This document shows positions 45,919 to 56,760 of a stretch of 64,000 nt of DNA, piece by piece (within the stretch, counting starts at the first letter, position 1; each line of letters starts with the position of its first letter). Source of the DNA: Janibacter sp. CX7 (lineage in GTDB: Bacteria; Actinomycetota; Actinomycetes; Actinomycetales; Dermatophilaceae); the NCBI RefSeq assembly GCF_024362365.1, contig NZ_CP101464.1, positions 2,976,001 through 3,040,000 on the forward strand. Reading direction: 5' to 3'. Made by a program: the position numbers and the translations under genes. Below the pieces are notes generated by a model that worked only from the letters and a program-made list of their open reading frames with translations, had not been told where the DNA came from and did no database searches.

Positions 45919-46482
45919 ATGCACCTGCTCGTCGTCGCCGCGATCCGGGCCGAGGCCGCCCACGTCCCCGAAGACCTCGAGGTCCTCGTCACCGGGGTCG
46001 GCAAGAGCCTCGCGGCGGTGCAGGTCACCCGCGCGATCTGCGAGCACCCGCGCCGCGACGAGCTCGTCGTCGTCAACATCGGCACGGCCGGCGCCCTGCG
46101 CCCCGACGTCGCCGGACTCCACGAGATCGGGACCGTGCTCAACCACGACCTGTCGGCCGAGCCGATCCGGCAGCTCGGCCTCGACCCGCGCGAGAGGCTC
46201 GTGCTCGACCCCGCGCAGCAGACGGTGCTGGCGAGCGGCGACCTCTTCGTCACCGACCCGGCCGTGCGCGACGAGCTGGCGACCCGCGCCGACCTCGTCG
46301 ACATGGAGGGTTACGCCATCGCCCTGGCCTGCACCGAGCTCGGCGTGCCCGTCCACCTCGTCAAGCGGGTGAGCGACAACGCCGACGAGACGGCGCACGA
46401 CTGGTCGGCCGCCGTCGACGGCTGCGCCCGGGACCTGGGCGCGTGGCTGGCGGACTTCGTCCGGCTCGACCGCGTGCGCTGA
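45919..46482 (+). CDS. Nucleoside phosphorylase/MTA-SAH nucleosidase family protein
   Basis: The 187-residue protein has the short form of the PNP/MTAN fold. VLVTGVGKSLAAVQVTRAI leads to ELVVVNIGTAGALRPD, the base-binding strand VDMEGYAIALAC (Met-Glu pair for the nucleoside) and LVKRVSDNADETAHDW with the catalytic Asp. It should cleave a purine nucleoside such as methylthioadenosine or adenosylhomocysteine. The precise substrate is inference. Monocistronic, followed by two REP hairpins. Confidence 0.88.
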   Translation: MHLLVVAAIRAEAAHVPEDLEVLVTGVGKSLAAVQVTRAICEHPRRDELVVVNIGTAGALRPDVAGLHEIGTVLNHDLSAEPIRQLGLDPRERLVLDPAQQTVLASGDLFVTDPAVRDELATRADLVDMEGYAIALACTELGVPVHLVKRVSDNADETAHDWSAAVDGCARDLGAWLADFVRLDRVR

Positions 46483-46494
46483 CTCCGAGCCGCC

Positions 46495-46571
46495 CACTCC
46501 GCAAGACCCTGGGGTCCTGCAGGGTTAGGGCCGCTCAACTGCGCAAGACCCTAGGGTCCTGCAGAGTTGGG
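46495..46571. repeat. Two tandem REP family R hairpins
   Basis: Copies at 46495-46529 and 46537-46571 contain GCAAGACCCT-(G/A)GGGTCCTGC with partly complementary flanks. They match the core of the 66-bp palindrome at 23538-23603. The paired arrangement is like BIME clusters. It starts 13 bp after the nucleosidase stop. Confidence 0.8.
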
Positions 46572-46608
46572 TGGGAATGGTTCTCACCCGCCGCGGGTTG
46601 AGGACGGC

Positions 46609-47025
46609 ATGACCACCACGACGCGCGAGCTGTACGGCTTCGAGCGCTACGAGCGCGCGAAGCACGCCTTCGACGATGCCCGCTACACGGAAGCGGCAAC
46701 CGACCTCGAGGACTTCTTCACGGATCTCGCGGCCGCCCGCGCCGAGAGCGACGCCGACCCGGTCGGGCACGGCACGGCCGAGATCCACCTGCTGCTGGCG
46801 CGCTGCTACTTCCACTCCGCGCAGCTCGGGCGGGCCGAGGCCGCGGCCCGCGAGGTCATCGCCGAGGCGCCCGACGACGCCTACGCGCACCTGCTCCTGG
46901 GCCGCACCCTGCAGCGGGCCGGCCGGGCCGACGAGGCGCGCGGCCCCCTTCGCCTGGCGGAGCTGCTCGGTGGCTACGGCACCGCTGCCGGCCCCGCGGC
47001 CAAGGTCGCCGACGAGGGCTTCTGA
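46609..47025 (+). CDS. Small TPR-repeat protein
   Basis: The 138-residue helical protein has tetratricopeptide-like repeats: AKHAFDDARYTEAATDLEDF, LLLARCYFHSAQLGRAEAAA and AHLLLGRTLQRAGRADEARG. There is no signal or membrane segment. Such proteins mediate protein contacts, and no partner is indicated by neighbours. It ends at a perfect bidirectional terminator shared with fumC. Confidence 0.85.
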   Translation: MTTTTRELYGFERYERAKHAFDDARYTEAATDLEDFFTDLAAARAESDADPVGHGTAEIHLLLARCYFHSAQLGRAEAAAREVIAEAPDDAYAHLLLGRTLQRAGRADEARGPLRLAELLGGYGTAAGPAAKVADEGF

Positions 47026-47042
47026 CGCAGCCACGCCCATGA

Positions 47043-47079
47043 CGAAGGGGGGGGAGACGCATCGTCTCCCCCCCCTTCG
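47043..47079. terminator. Bidirectional terminator between the TPR gene and fumC
   Basis: Seventeen-bp perfect arms CGAAGGGGGGGGAGACG and complement with a CAT loop. The stem includes G8/C8 runs and starts with CGAAGGG. Confidence 0.85.
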
Positions 47080-47087
47080 CTCGTGGA

Positions 47088-48488
<1,401 letters not shown>

Positions 48489-48585
48489 GAGGGCAACGCT
48501 ACTCGGCAGCGATCGACGGCCCGCGCAATACCCCGGAAACATCCGCGCAGCAGTCGGGAAACCCTTGCGGCGCACCATCTCTCGC

Positions 48586-48795
48586 ATGCAGCGCCACACC
48601 CGCACCGTCCGCCGCCTGACCGCCCCCGAGCTCACCCGCCCCGCGCAGGGTCCGCGCATCGTCGCCTACCGGTGCGGTGTGCACGAGACCTTCCGGATCC
48701 TGTGGCCGGAGGTCGACGCGCCTCTGGTCCACCCGTGCCCGGAGTGCGCTGGCTCCTCCCTTCGCCTCATCGGTATCCGCCCCGACGCGGCCTGA
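48586..48795 (+). CDS. Small putative zinc-ribbon protein
   Basis: The 69-residue protein starts [20 protein letters not shown] and contains [16 protein letters not shown] then [10 protein letters not shown], three Cys and a His in zinc-ribbon spacing. The frame is open upstream to 48487, but the Met at 48586 is where protein-like sequence starts. No ribosome-binding site is strong. The gene lies between fumC (divergent) and LOG (convergent). Probably real. Function unknown. Confidence 0.5.
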   Translation: MQRHTRTVRRLTAPELTRPAQGPRIVAYRCGVHETFRILWPEVDAPLVHPCPECAGSSLRLIGIRPDAA

Positions 48796-48805
48796 CGAAG
48801 GGGAG

Positions 48806-49381
48806 TCAGGTCACCGAGCGCAGTATGCGGGTGCCGGTGCCGCGCGCCTCGAGGCCGGCGAGCGCGGAGTCGAGGTCGGGCGCGACGACGACGTCGTCGA
48901 GGCTCGCCTGCGACATGAAGCCGGCCTGCGAGATGCCGCGAAGGGAGTCGAGCAGCGGGGTCCAGAAGCCGTCGGCGTCGAGGAAGCCGACCGGCTTGTC
49001 GAGCAGGCCGATCTGCCGCCAGGTCCACACCTCGAAGACCTCCTCGAGCGTGCCCATGCCGCCCGGCAGCGCGAGGAAGGCGCTCGTCAGGTCTGCCATG
49101 AGCGCCTTGCGCTCGTGCATCGTCTCGACGACGTGGACTTCGGTGAGGTCGTCGCGGCCCCACTCCCGCTCGATCATGAAGGTGGGGATGACGCCGACGA
49201 CCTCGCCCCCTTCGTCCAGCGCACCCTGGGCGAGGGCGCCCATCAGGCCGCCACCGCCCGCGCCGTAGACGACCCCGATCCCGCGCCGGGCGAGGTCGCG
49301 TCCGACGGAGTGGGCCAGCTCGACCCACCTCAGGTCGTGGCCGGGGGTCGATCCGCAAAAGACCGTCAGTCGCTCGATCAC
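48806..49381 (-). CDS. LOG family cytokinin riboside 5'-monophosphate phosphoribohydrolase-like
   Basis: The 191-residue Rossmann protein shows the LOG signature PGGMGTLEEVFEVWTW (PGGxGTxxE) near residue 100 and GVVYGAGGGGLMGALAQGAL earlier. It releases the free base from cytokinin-type or other nucleoside monophosphates. In bacteria it is a general nucleotide phosphoribohydrolase. The GTG at 49381 opens at the conserved RLTVFCGS strand. Monocistronic. Confidence 0.9.
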   Translation of the reverse strand: MIERLTVFCGSTPGHDLRWVELAHSVGRDLARRGIGVVYGAGGGGLMGALAQGALDEGGEVVGVIPTFMIEREWGRDDLTEVHVVETMHERKALMADLTSAFLALPGGMGTLEEVFEVWTWRQIGLLDKPVGFLDADGFWTPLLDSLRGISQAGFMSQASLDDVVVAPDLDSALAGLEARGTGTRILRSVT

Positions 49382-49426
49382 GGCCTCGACCCTATGCGCG
49401 CACCCACCGGCGCCGGGCATCTCCCC

Positions 49427-49825
49427 TCACCGGGCGACGAGCCGGCGCAGCGCGAGGGACGCGATCGGGGCGTACGAGAGCGCCAGCAGTCGCGGCGCCG
49501 CGATCTCGACCCACGCACTGCTGCCCTCCGGGTGCGCGTCGACCCCGTGCCGCATGCGGATCGCGACCGGCCCGATCCTCGGACACCACCCCCAGCGCCT
49601 CGCCTGGTCGTCCACCGCTTCCACGACGAAGGGGACGTCCAGACCCAGCGGTCCGCGCACCGTTCCCCGTCCACCGGCTCGGATCCGGCTGGGCGGGTGC
49701 TCCACCGCCCTAATCTGCGGCGCCCACCCGGACCAGAGGCCGGGCGTGGTGTACCGCAGCCACACCTCGTCGACGTCCGCCGGCCCGGCGGCGACCACGC
49801 GAAGGGGGGTGCGCGCCGGCGTCAT
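49427..49825 (-). CDS. SRPBCC-like protein
   Basis: The 132-residue protein has the helix-grip pattern ADVDEVWLRYTTPGLWSGWA near the start and then strands ending in SSAWVEIAAPRLLALSYAPI. The family is broad and includes polyketide cyclase-like lipid binders. It begins with MTPARTPLRVV. An upstream GTG is less likely. It is divergent from the MFS gene 88 bp away. Confidence 0.7.
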   Translation of the reverse strand: MTPARTPLRVVAAGPADVDEVWLRYTTPGLWSGWAPQIRAVEHPPSRIRAGGRGTVRGPLGLDVPFVVEAVDDQARRWGWCPRIGPVAIRMRHGVDAHPEGSSAWVEIAAPRLLALSYAPIASLALRRLVAR

Positions 49826-49913
49826 CGCCGCGCGGCCGTGCGAGAGGTCATGCGTCGACGATACGGGCCACGCCGGTGCCGGCGGACCACGTCGACGTGG
49901 TTGTCTGTGCGAC

Positions 49914-51239
49914 ATGCAACGGCGCTGGTACCTGCTCGTCACGCTGACCCTGGCCAACATCGTCAACTTCTACGACCGAACGATCCCGGCGGTCATCGTC
50001 GAGCCGCTCAAGGACGAGTTCGGGTTGAGCGACACCCTCATCGGAGTGCTCGGCGGGTCCTTCACCGTCGTCTACGCGATCGCCGGGGTGCTCCTCGGGC
50101 GCCTCGCCGACCGGGTCCCGCGCCGCTACGTCATGGCCGGCGGGCTGGTCGTGTGGAGCCTGTTCACGGGCGCGAGCGGCTTCGTCCAGGGCTTCCTGTT
50201 CCTCTTCCTCTTCCGCCTCGGCGTCGGGATCGGTGAGGCGAGCTACGGGCCGGCGTCCAACGCGCTGCTCATCGACGCCTACGAGCCCAAGCGGCGCAGC
50301 CGCGCCATCAGCATCGTCTCGCTCGGCATCCCCATCGGGCTGCTCCTCGCCTTCCTCACCGTCGGCGTCATCGTCGAGTCGACCGGGACCTGGCGGGCTC
50401 CCTTCGTCATCGCGGCGGTGCCCGGACTCCTGCTCGCCGTCGCCATGCTCTTCGTCAAGGAACCTCCCCGCGGGGCCTCCGACACCGTCGAGCTGCACAC
50501 CGCCGACGAGCAGACCCATCCGTATCGCGCGGTGCTGCGGATCCGCACCATCACCTGGCTCATGGTCGCCGGCATCGGACTGCAGATCCCGACCTACGGC
50601 GTCGCGACCTTCATCGTCCCGCTGCTGCAGCGCTACTTCGGACTGTCGATCGGCACCGCGTCGATCGGGGCCGGCGTGATCCTCGGGCTCGCCGGCATCG
50701 TCGGCCTGCTCCTCGGCGGGCGCCTCGCCGACCGGGCCTCCGACCGGCACCCGTCAGGACGGCTCGTCGTCGCGGCAGCCGGTTTCGCCGCCGCGATCCC
50801 CCTGACCCTCGCCGCGCTGCTGCTCGGCCCAGGCCGTGCCGTCGCCTTCGTCGCGCTCTTCGCCATCGGCTGGACGGGCACCCAGTTCCTCTCCGCCGCA
50901 GCGTCGCCCGCGATCGCCGACGTCACCCCGCCCACCATGCGGGCGACCGCGATCGCGGTGTACTTCGCGTCCTTCAACCTCGTCGGCGCGACGATCGGAC
51001 CGATCCTCGTCGGGGCCCTGTCGGACGCTCTCGCCACCCCGGTCGGCGGGCTGAGCGCCGACGCCGTCGGACTGCACCGGGCCTTGCTCGTCATCGTCCC
51101 GATCGGGCTGGTCATCGCCGTCCTCGGCTCGTGGCGGGCCAGTCGCGCCCTCCCCGCCGACCGGGAGGCGATGACGCCCTTCGAGACGGCTCGTCCCTCG
51201 CCTCCTCAGGGACCGGGCCGGGTCACCCCCGCAGCGTGA
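49914..51239 (+). CDS. MFS transporter, spinster-like
   Basis: The 441-residue 12-helix transporter has LANIVNFYDRTIPAVIVEPL in the first helix, the loop GRLADRVPRRYVMAGG after helix 2 and RLGVGIGEASYGPASNALL, all typical of spinster-like lipid/organic acid carriers. Its last about 20 residues (from MTPFETARPS) are encoded by a type A REP element, so the original C-terminus was replaced or extended. Its 3' end overlaps that of the convergent TetR gene by 17 bp. Confidence 0.9.
   Translation: MQRRWYLLVTLTLANIVNFYDRTIPAVIVEPLKDEFGLSDTLIGVLGGSFTVVYAIAGVLLGRLADRVPRRYVMAGGLVVWSLFTGASGFVQGFLFLFLFRLGVGIGEASYGPASNALLIDAYEPKRRSRAISIVSLGIPIGLLLAFLTVGVIVESTGTWRAPFVIAAVPGLLLAVAMLFVKEPPRGASDTVELHTADEQTHPYRAVLRIRTITWLMVAGIGLQIPTYGVATFIVPLLQRYFGLSIGTASIGAGVILGLAGIVGLLLGGRLADRASDRHPSGRLVVAAAGFAAAIPLTLAALLLGPGRAVAFVALFAIGWTGTQFLSAAASPAIADVTPPTMRATAIAVYFASFNLVGATIGPILVGALSDALATPVGGLSADAVGLHRALLVIVPIGLVIAVLGSWRASRALPADREAMTPFETARPSPPQGPGRVTPAA
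51176..51216. repeat. REP-like hairpin, type A (copy 3), inside the MFS 3' end
   Basis: GCCCT-tc-GAG and CTC-AGGGAC ends as in copies at 4139, 14436 and 58499. Here the element lies in the reading frame and supplies the last residues and nearly the stop of the MFS protein. Confidence 0.7.
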
Positions 51240-51822
51240 CCACGGCCAGCAGGCGGGTGAGCCGCTGCGCCATCTGCTCCGCGGTGTGGTCGTCGTGCTC
51301 CTGCCACCACGCGACCGCGGCCTCGACGATCGACTCCCAGATGTGGTCGAGCAGGTCGTGGTCAAGCGGGTCGGCGAGCCCGGCCGCCTCGAGGACGTCG
51401 CGGGTGCCGACGGTCCCCATCGAGTGCAGCTGCGCGCGGTAGCCCTGTGCCAGCTCGGCAGCCGCCGATCCCTCGGGCAGGGTCTCGTCCTTGACGAGCG
51501 CCCACGCATAGCGGTGCTCGGCCATCGCCGAGAAGATCGCGGTGAAGGTGTCGAGGGCGCGCTCACCGGGATCGGTCGCCGTCTGGGCCCGGGCGATCGT
51601 GGCGACGAGGCGCGGTCCGACCTCCTCGAGGCAGGCCTGCGCGAGGTCGGCCTTGGACCCGAAGACGTTGTGCACCATGGCCTTCGAGACACCGGCGCGC
51701 GCGGCGACGTCGGCCATGGAGGCGCGGTCATAGCCCAGGCTTCCCAGCTCCTCGACCGCCTCGTGCACGAGCTGCTGCCTGCGCTCGGCACGGGCGACGC
51801 CCTTCGTCCCGATCTCGGCCAT
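51223..51822 (-). CDS. TetR-family transcriptional regulator
   Basis: The 199-residue repressor has the N-terminal HTH in YDRASMADVAARAGVSKAMVHN and the following FGSKADLAQACL helix, then an all-helical ligand domain. GGGAGG stands eight bases before the ATG. A perfect 8-6-8 inverted repeat at 51864-51885 in the divergent promoter of the sterol desaturase gene is the likely operator for both genes. It probably responds to a hydrophobic ligand, which is inference. Confidence 0.92.
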   Translation of the reverse strand: MAEIGTKGVARAERRQQLVHEAVEELGSLGYDRASMADVAARAGVSKAMVHNVFGSKADLAQACLEEVGPRLVATIARAQTATDPGERALDTFTAIFSAMAEHRYAWALVKDETLPEGSAAAELAQGYRAQLHSMGTVGTRDVLEAAGLADPLDHDLLDHIWESIVEAAVAWWQEHDDHTAEQMAQRLTRLLAVVTLRG

Positions 51823-51863
51823 CGCGGTCACCTCCCGTCGTCGACACATCTTGTCAGGCACCT

Positions 51864-51885
51864 CAACTGACTCTATGGTCAGTTG
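51864..51885. promoter_or_regulatory. TetR operator between tetR and the sterol desaturase gene
   Basis: CAACTGAC-TCTATG-GTCAGTTG is a perfect inverted repeat. A TATGGT -10-like hexamer lies in its spacer, so binding would block the promoter. Confidence 0.75.
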
Positions 51886-51910
51886 CGTTCGTCCCCGGCA
51901 AAGGAGCCCC

Positions 51911-53092
<1,182 letters not shown>

Positions 53093-53095
53093 GCG

Positions 53096-53929
53096 TCAGT
53101 CGATCGACTGGCCGAGCACCCCGAGCAGCCGGTCGAGCAGCGCCTCGTCCCCCTCCATCTCGACCGGGTGGGCCGGCCCGCGGTGCCACAGCCACAGGTC
53201 GAGCGCCGCGGCGTCGGCGGTGATCGTCGCGTCGGCCTCGGCGTGACCGTGGACGGAGCGGTCGAGCACCTGCAGCTCGGTCTGGTCGACCTCGTCGCCG
53301 GTGCGCGGGTTGCGGCCCGTGACCCGGCCGAGCCCGACGAGCACGCGGTGGCCGGTGTCGGCCGCGTGCACGAGGACCCGTGACCCGTCGCGCTCCCAGC
53401 GGGCCCAGCCGGGCAGGTTGCCGTACATCCACTCGAGGCACTCGAGCACCCCGTCGCTCGCCAGCTGCGGGTCGAGCGGCGTCACCTCGCCGACCGTCAG
53501 CTCGGCGTCGACGCGGTGGATCAGCGCCTCGTGGGCCTGGCGTCGGACGGTGAAACCGACCGTGTGCAGCGCCGGGTCGCCGACCCACGACCACGCGGCG
53601 TCGGCCGGGTCGGCATTGCGCAGGCCGAGCATGAGCTGCTCGTGGGCGTGGTCGAGGTGGGCGAGCAGCCCGGCCCGGTCGGCGGGCCGCTCCGGCTCCT
53701 CGTATGCCTCCGGCACCTCGGGACGGTGCGCGATGACCCAGGCCCAGAAGTCCTGCACCTCTCCCCCGAGGTGCCACAGCAGGTCGTCGGCGGTCCAGTC
53801 GGGGCAGGTCGGCACCCGCAGGCCCGGGTCGGCGTCGGCGAGGCACTCGCGGAAGCGGCGGGTCTCCCGCTCGATGGCGGCGAGGTAGGTGTCCACGGGG
53901 AGCCCGGCGGCCCGGGGGTCAGGTGTCAT
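53096..53929 (-). CDS. Maleylpyruvate isomerase family (mycothiol-dependent DinB-like) protein
   Basis: The 277-residue protein starts with the MDMPI N-terminal four-helix bundle (YLAAIERETRRFRECLADAD, then PTCPDWTADDLLWHLGGE with a metal-site His). Later HTVGFTVRRQAHEALIHRVD supplies the other metal ligands. The C-terminal domain ends in DLWLWHRGP, standard for this actinobacterial family. Many members are mycothiol-S-transferases of unknown substrate. It is divergent from the PIG-L gene, which fits a mycothiol context. Confidence 0.88.
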   Translation of the reverse strand: MTPDPRAAGLPVDTYLAAIERETRRFRECLADADPGLRVPTCPDWTADDLLWHLGGEVQDFWAWVIAHRPEVPEAYEEPERPADRAGLLAHLDHAHEQLMLGLRNADPADAAWSWVGDPALHTVGFTVRRQAHEALIHRVDAELTVGEVTPLDPQLASDGVLECLEWMYGNLPGWARWERDGSRVLVHAADTGHRVLVGLGRVTGRNPRTGDEVDQTELQVLDRSVHGHAEADATITADAAALDLWLWHRGPAHPVEMEGDEALLDRLLGVLGQSID

Positions 53930-53998
53930 GGGTGGAGACTTCCCCCCTTCGCCCGCCTCGGCAAGCGAGTTGTCGGCGCGCCGGTGCACGATGTCCTC

Positions 53999-54787
53999 GT
54001 GACGACCACCGTCTTCTTCCACGCCCACCCCGACGACGAGGCCACCGGCACCGCCGGATCGATTATCCTCACCTCCCGCGCCGGCGGGCGCGTGGTCGTC
54101 GTCTACGCCACCGGCGGCGAGCACGGCACCCGACCCGACGAGCTCGGCGAAGGGGGTGATCTCGCCGCCCACCGCCGGGCCGAGGCCGAAGCATCGGCCG
54201 TCGTCACCGGCACGCACCGTGTCGAGTGGCTCGGCTACGTCGACTCCGGCATGACCGGCTGGGAGCACAACGCCTGGGACGGGTCCTTCCACGGCGCCGA
54301 CCTCGACGAGGCCGCCGGCCGCCTGGCCGCGATCCTCGACGAGGAGGACGCGGACATCCTCGTCGGCTACGACTGGCACGGCGGCTACGGCCACCCCGAC
54401 CACGTCAAGGTGAACCACGTCGCCCATCGCGCGGCCGAGCTGGCGACCCGGCGCCCCCGCGTGCTGGAGAACACGATGAACCGCGACCGCATGCGCGAGC
54501 AGGTCGAGCAGGCGAAGGCCGCGGGCATCGACCCCGGCTTCTCCCCCGACGACCCGATGGACGACGGCAACCCGATGGGCCTGCCGCAGAGCGAGATCCA
54601 CCACGCCGTCGACGTCACCGAGGCCATCGACGTCAAGCGCGCAGCCCTCGCCTGCCACTCCTCGCAGGGTGACGTGCAGCAGATGCTGCAGATGCCGCCC
54701 GAGGTCTTCGCCGCGGCCTTCGGCGTCGAGCACTACGCGGAGCCCGGGCGCCCCGAGGGGATGAGCAGCGCGCTCCCCTTCGTCTGA
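53999..54787 (+). CDS. PIG-L family deacetylase (MshB/Mca-like)
   Basis: The 262-residue zinc deacetylase has the metal motif HAHPDDEATGTAG and a later His in GYGHPDHVKVN. These enzymes remove acetyl groups from GlcNAc-inositol (MshB) or cut mycothiol S-conjugates (Mca). The sequence ends with DVTEAIDVKRAALACHSSQ, a helix shared by both. The start is a GTG at 53999. The exact role within mycothiol metabolism is undecided. Confidence 0.9.
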   Translation: MTTTVFFHAHPDDEATGTAGSIILTSRAGGRVVVVYATGGEHGTRPDELGEGGDLAAHRRAEAEASAVVTGTHRVEWLGYVDSGMTGWEHNAWDGSFHGADLDEAAGRLAAILDEEDADILVGYDWHGGYGHPDHVKVNHVAHRAAELATRRPRVLENTMNRDRMREQVEQAKAAGIDPGFSPDDPMDDGNPMGLPQSEIHHAVDVTEAIDVKRAALACHSSQGDVQQMLQMPPEVFAAAFGVEHYAEPGRPEGMSSALPFV

Positions 54788-54838
54788 GCGGGCACCATGG
54801 GGGGCGGCGCCACCTCGACCCCGACCTCGGAGACCTCG

Positions 54839-55126
54839 ATGACGAGCACGACACCCCCTTCGGACCGGCAGGACGCGGCGGTCGCAGACCTGGCGAAGCG
54901 TCTGGGCATCGACCCTGCCGACGTCGAGCCGGTGTCACATGACGCGGTGACCTGGCGCGACAGCAGCCTCGGCTGCCCCGAGCCGGGGCGGGTCTACGGC
55001 CAGACCCTCGTCGAGGGACACCGGATCGTGCTCCGAGCGCAGGGTCGCGAGTACACCTACCACTCGGGTGGGAGCACGGCGCCCTTCCTCTGCGAGGACC
55101 CGCAGGAGCCCGCCGCCACCTCCTAG
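54839..55126 (+). CDS. Small hypothetical protein with a conserved Trp/Cys core
   Basis: The 95-residue protein contains RLGIDPADVEPVSHDAVTW and RDSSLGCPEPGRVYGQTLVE, then VLRAQGREYTYHSGG and a final Cys. This pattern occurs in small actinobacterial proteins of unknown function, usually lipoproteins or secreted, but no signal peptide is seen here. GGAG lies six bases before the ATG at 54839. An ATG at 54797 in the same frame is an alternative. Confidence 0.65.
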   Translation: MTSTTPPSDRQDAAVADLAKRLGIDPADVEPVSHDAVTWRDSSLGCPEPGRVYGQTLVEGHRIVLRAQGREYTYHSGGSTAPFLCEDPQEPAATS

Positions 55127-55212
55127 CCCCGGGCGAAGGGGGATCCGCCGCCGGTTCCCGAGGGGCGAACGGAGGGTAGGCGAGCCTCACCTGCATGGCC
55201 TAGCGTGCCGTC

Positions 55213-55395
55213 ATGGGCAAGAAGGTCAAGATCGGGAAGATCAAGGTCAAGGAGAAGTGCTGCGTCAGCAAGAAGCGCTGCAGCTCCTGCCCGATCCGCC
55301 TGCTCAAGGAGGGGCGCCTGCCCGACGGCTACGCGGTCCACAAGCGCCGGCTCGTCACCGCCAAGGCCAAGGACAAGCTGCGCAAGGCAGCCTGA
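55213..55395 (+). CDS. Very basic Cys-rich 60-residue protein
   Basis: The sequence is Lys/Arg rich (MGKKVKIGKIKVKEKCCVSK) with a CC...C-x2-C set in CCVSKKRCSSCPIRL that could bind zinc, and a Lys-rich C-terminus. The size and charge suggest a nucleic-acid or ribosome-associated protein. I do not recognise a named family. It is conserved-looking, in normal codon use, and lies between two well-supported genes. Confidence 0.65.
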   Translation: MGKKVKIGKIKVKEKCCVSKKRCSSCPIRLLKEGRLPDGYAVHKRRLVTAKAKDKLRKAA

Positions 55396-55470
55396 CCCGC
55401 ACGCGAGCGACCACGAAGGCTCGGCTGTCCTTGCTGGCGGCGGCCGCGGCGGGCCGCCTATTTTTCGGGC

Positions 55471-55995
55471 ATGACCGCCTCGCCCTTCGCCGCTCAGCTC
55501 ACCACCCAGATCGGTGAGGAGTTCGCCGCCCACCAGCAGTACCTCGCCGTCGCGGCCCACTACGAGTCGCTGACCCTGCCCCAGCTCGCGGGCTTCTTCT
55601 ACCGGCAGGCGGCCGAGGAGAGCGGCCACGCGAAGATGATGATCCAGTACCTGCTCGACACCGACCAGCCGGTGCACCTGCCGGCGATCGAGGCGCCGGT
55701 CAGCACCTTCGAGGGGATCGTCGCGCCGGTCGAGCTGGCCGTCGAGCAGGAGAAGCGGGTCACCGAGCAGATCCACGCCCTGACGCGGACGGCCCGCGAG
55801 GACAACGACTTCGCCGCCGAGCAGTTCATGCAGTGGTTCATCAAGGAGCAGGTCGAGGAGGTCGCCACGATGCAGGACCTGCTCGCCGTGGTCCGCCGCA
55901 GCGAGGACGACCTCAACGCCATCGAGGCCTACGTCGAGCGCGACCTCGCCGCGACCGGCCCCGACGCGGCCGCTCCCAAGCAGGCCGGCGCCTGA
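55471..55995 (+). CDS. ftn: Ferritin (non-heme, BfrB/Ftn type)
   Basis: The 174-residue four-helix ferritin stores iron as a mineral core and oxidises Fe(II). Ferroxidase ligands lie in IGEEFAAHQQYLAVAAHYES, FYRQAAEESGHAKMMIQYL and VEQEKRVTEQIHAL. There is no heme-binding Met typical of bacterioferritin. A TATTTT hexamer is seven bases before the ATG, so the message may be leaderless. No Fur-type box is evident. Confidence 0.95.
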   Translation: MTASPFAAQLTTQIGEEFAAHQQYLAVAAHYESLTLPQLAGFFYRQAAEESGHAKMMIQYLLDTDQPVHLPAIEAPVSTFEGIVAPVELAVEQEKRVTEQIHALTRTAREDNDFAAEQFMQWFIKEQVEEVATMQDLLAVVRRSEDDLNAIEAYVERDLAATGPDAAAPKQAGA

Positions 55996-56011
55996 TCCCC
56001 CTTCGCCCCGG

Positions 56012-56665
56012 TCAGGACTGACGCGGGCGCACCCGCACCCGCCCGTCGACCACCTCGAAGGCCACGTCGGCCAGCGACGACACGACGAGGTCGGCGTCGC
56101 CGAGCTCGTCGGGGGTGCTCGTCGTCGTCACCGCGAGCACAGAGCAGCCCGCGGCGCGGGCCGCCGCGACCCCGCTCGGGGCGTCCTCGCAGACCAGGCA
56201 GTCCGCCGGGTCGACGCCGAGCCGCTCGGCGGCAAGGAGGAAGGGATCGGGGTGCGGCTTGCCGCGCTCGACGTCGTCGAAGGTCACGACCTGCGCGATG
56301 CCGATGCCCGCCGCCGCCAGCCGGACCCGGGCCAGCTCACGAGTCGCCGAGGTGACGACCGCGGCGGGTCCGTCGCCGATCGCCGCGATGGCGTCGAGCA
56401 CGCCGGGCAGGGCGACGACGCCCTCGACGTCGTCGACCTCGAGCTGCTCGATCCGCGCGAAGGCCGTCTGCGGGTCCAGGTGCGGCGCGACCGACGCGAT
56501 GATCGCCGGCGCCGGCATCCCGTGGTGACCGACGAGCGTCCGCGGTTCGATGTCGTGCTCCACCGCCCACCGCACCCACGACCGCTCCACCGAGCCCGTC
56601 GAGTCGACGAGGGTGCCGTCGTTGTCGAAGAGGACGGCGGCGAAGGTGCGGTCGGCGAGGCTCAT
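56012..56665 (-). CDS. HAD-superfamily phosphatase (phosphoglycolate phosphatase-like)
   Basis: The 217-residue hydrolase has motif I VLFDNDGTLVDST, motif II VVTSATRELAR, the Lys region VERGKPHPDPFLLAAERLG and motif IV CLVCEDAPSGVAAARAAG. This is the beta-phosphoglucomutase/sugar phosphatase subgroup with a helical cap. It is cytoplasmic. Substrate unknown. Upstream is a 302-bp repeat-rich gap. Confidence 0.93.
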   Translation of the reverse strand: MSLADRTFAAVLFDNDGTLVDSTGSVERSWVRWAVEHDIEPRTLVGHHGMPAPAIIASVAPHLDPQTAFARIEQLEVDDVEGVVALPGVLDAIAAIGDGPAAVVTSATRELARVRLAAAGIGIAQVVTFDDVERGKPHPDPFLLAAERLGVDPADCLVCEDAPSGVAAARAAGCSVLAVTTTSTPDELGDADLVVSSLADVAFEVVDGRVRVRPRQS

Positions 56666-56715
56666 GCCCCGACCCTAGGCGCCACCGGTGGTCTGGGTCC
56701 CAGGTCCGCGTGGGC

Positions 56716-56740
56716 GGTGCGAGCGCCAGCGAGCCTCGAG
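56716..56740. repeat. REP-like hairpin, type B (inverted copy)
   Basis: The complement of the TCGAGGCTCGCTGGCGCTCG module seen at 14547 and 16837, beside structured element C in the 56.67-56.97 kb gap. Confidence 0.65.
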
Positions 56741-56760
56741 ACCCCGCTTCCGCCTCCGGA

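Noticed and set aside
42932..46372. 1146-residue plus-strand open frame
   Set aside because: It crosses three well-supported minus-strand genes and a plus-strand gene in another frame. The composition is non-protein-like.
23530..46571. CRISPR-like repeats
   Set aside because: Copies are few, dispersed and palindromic, without regular spacers or cas genes.
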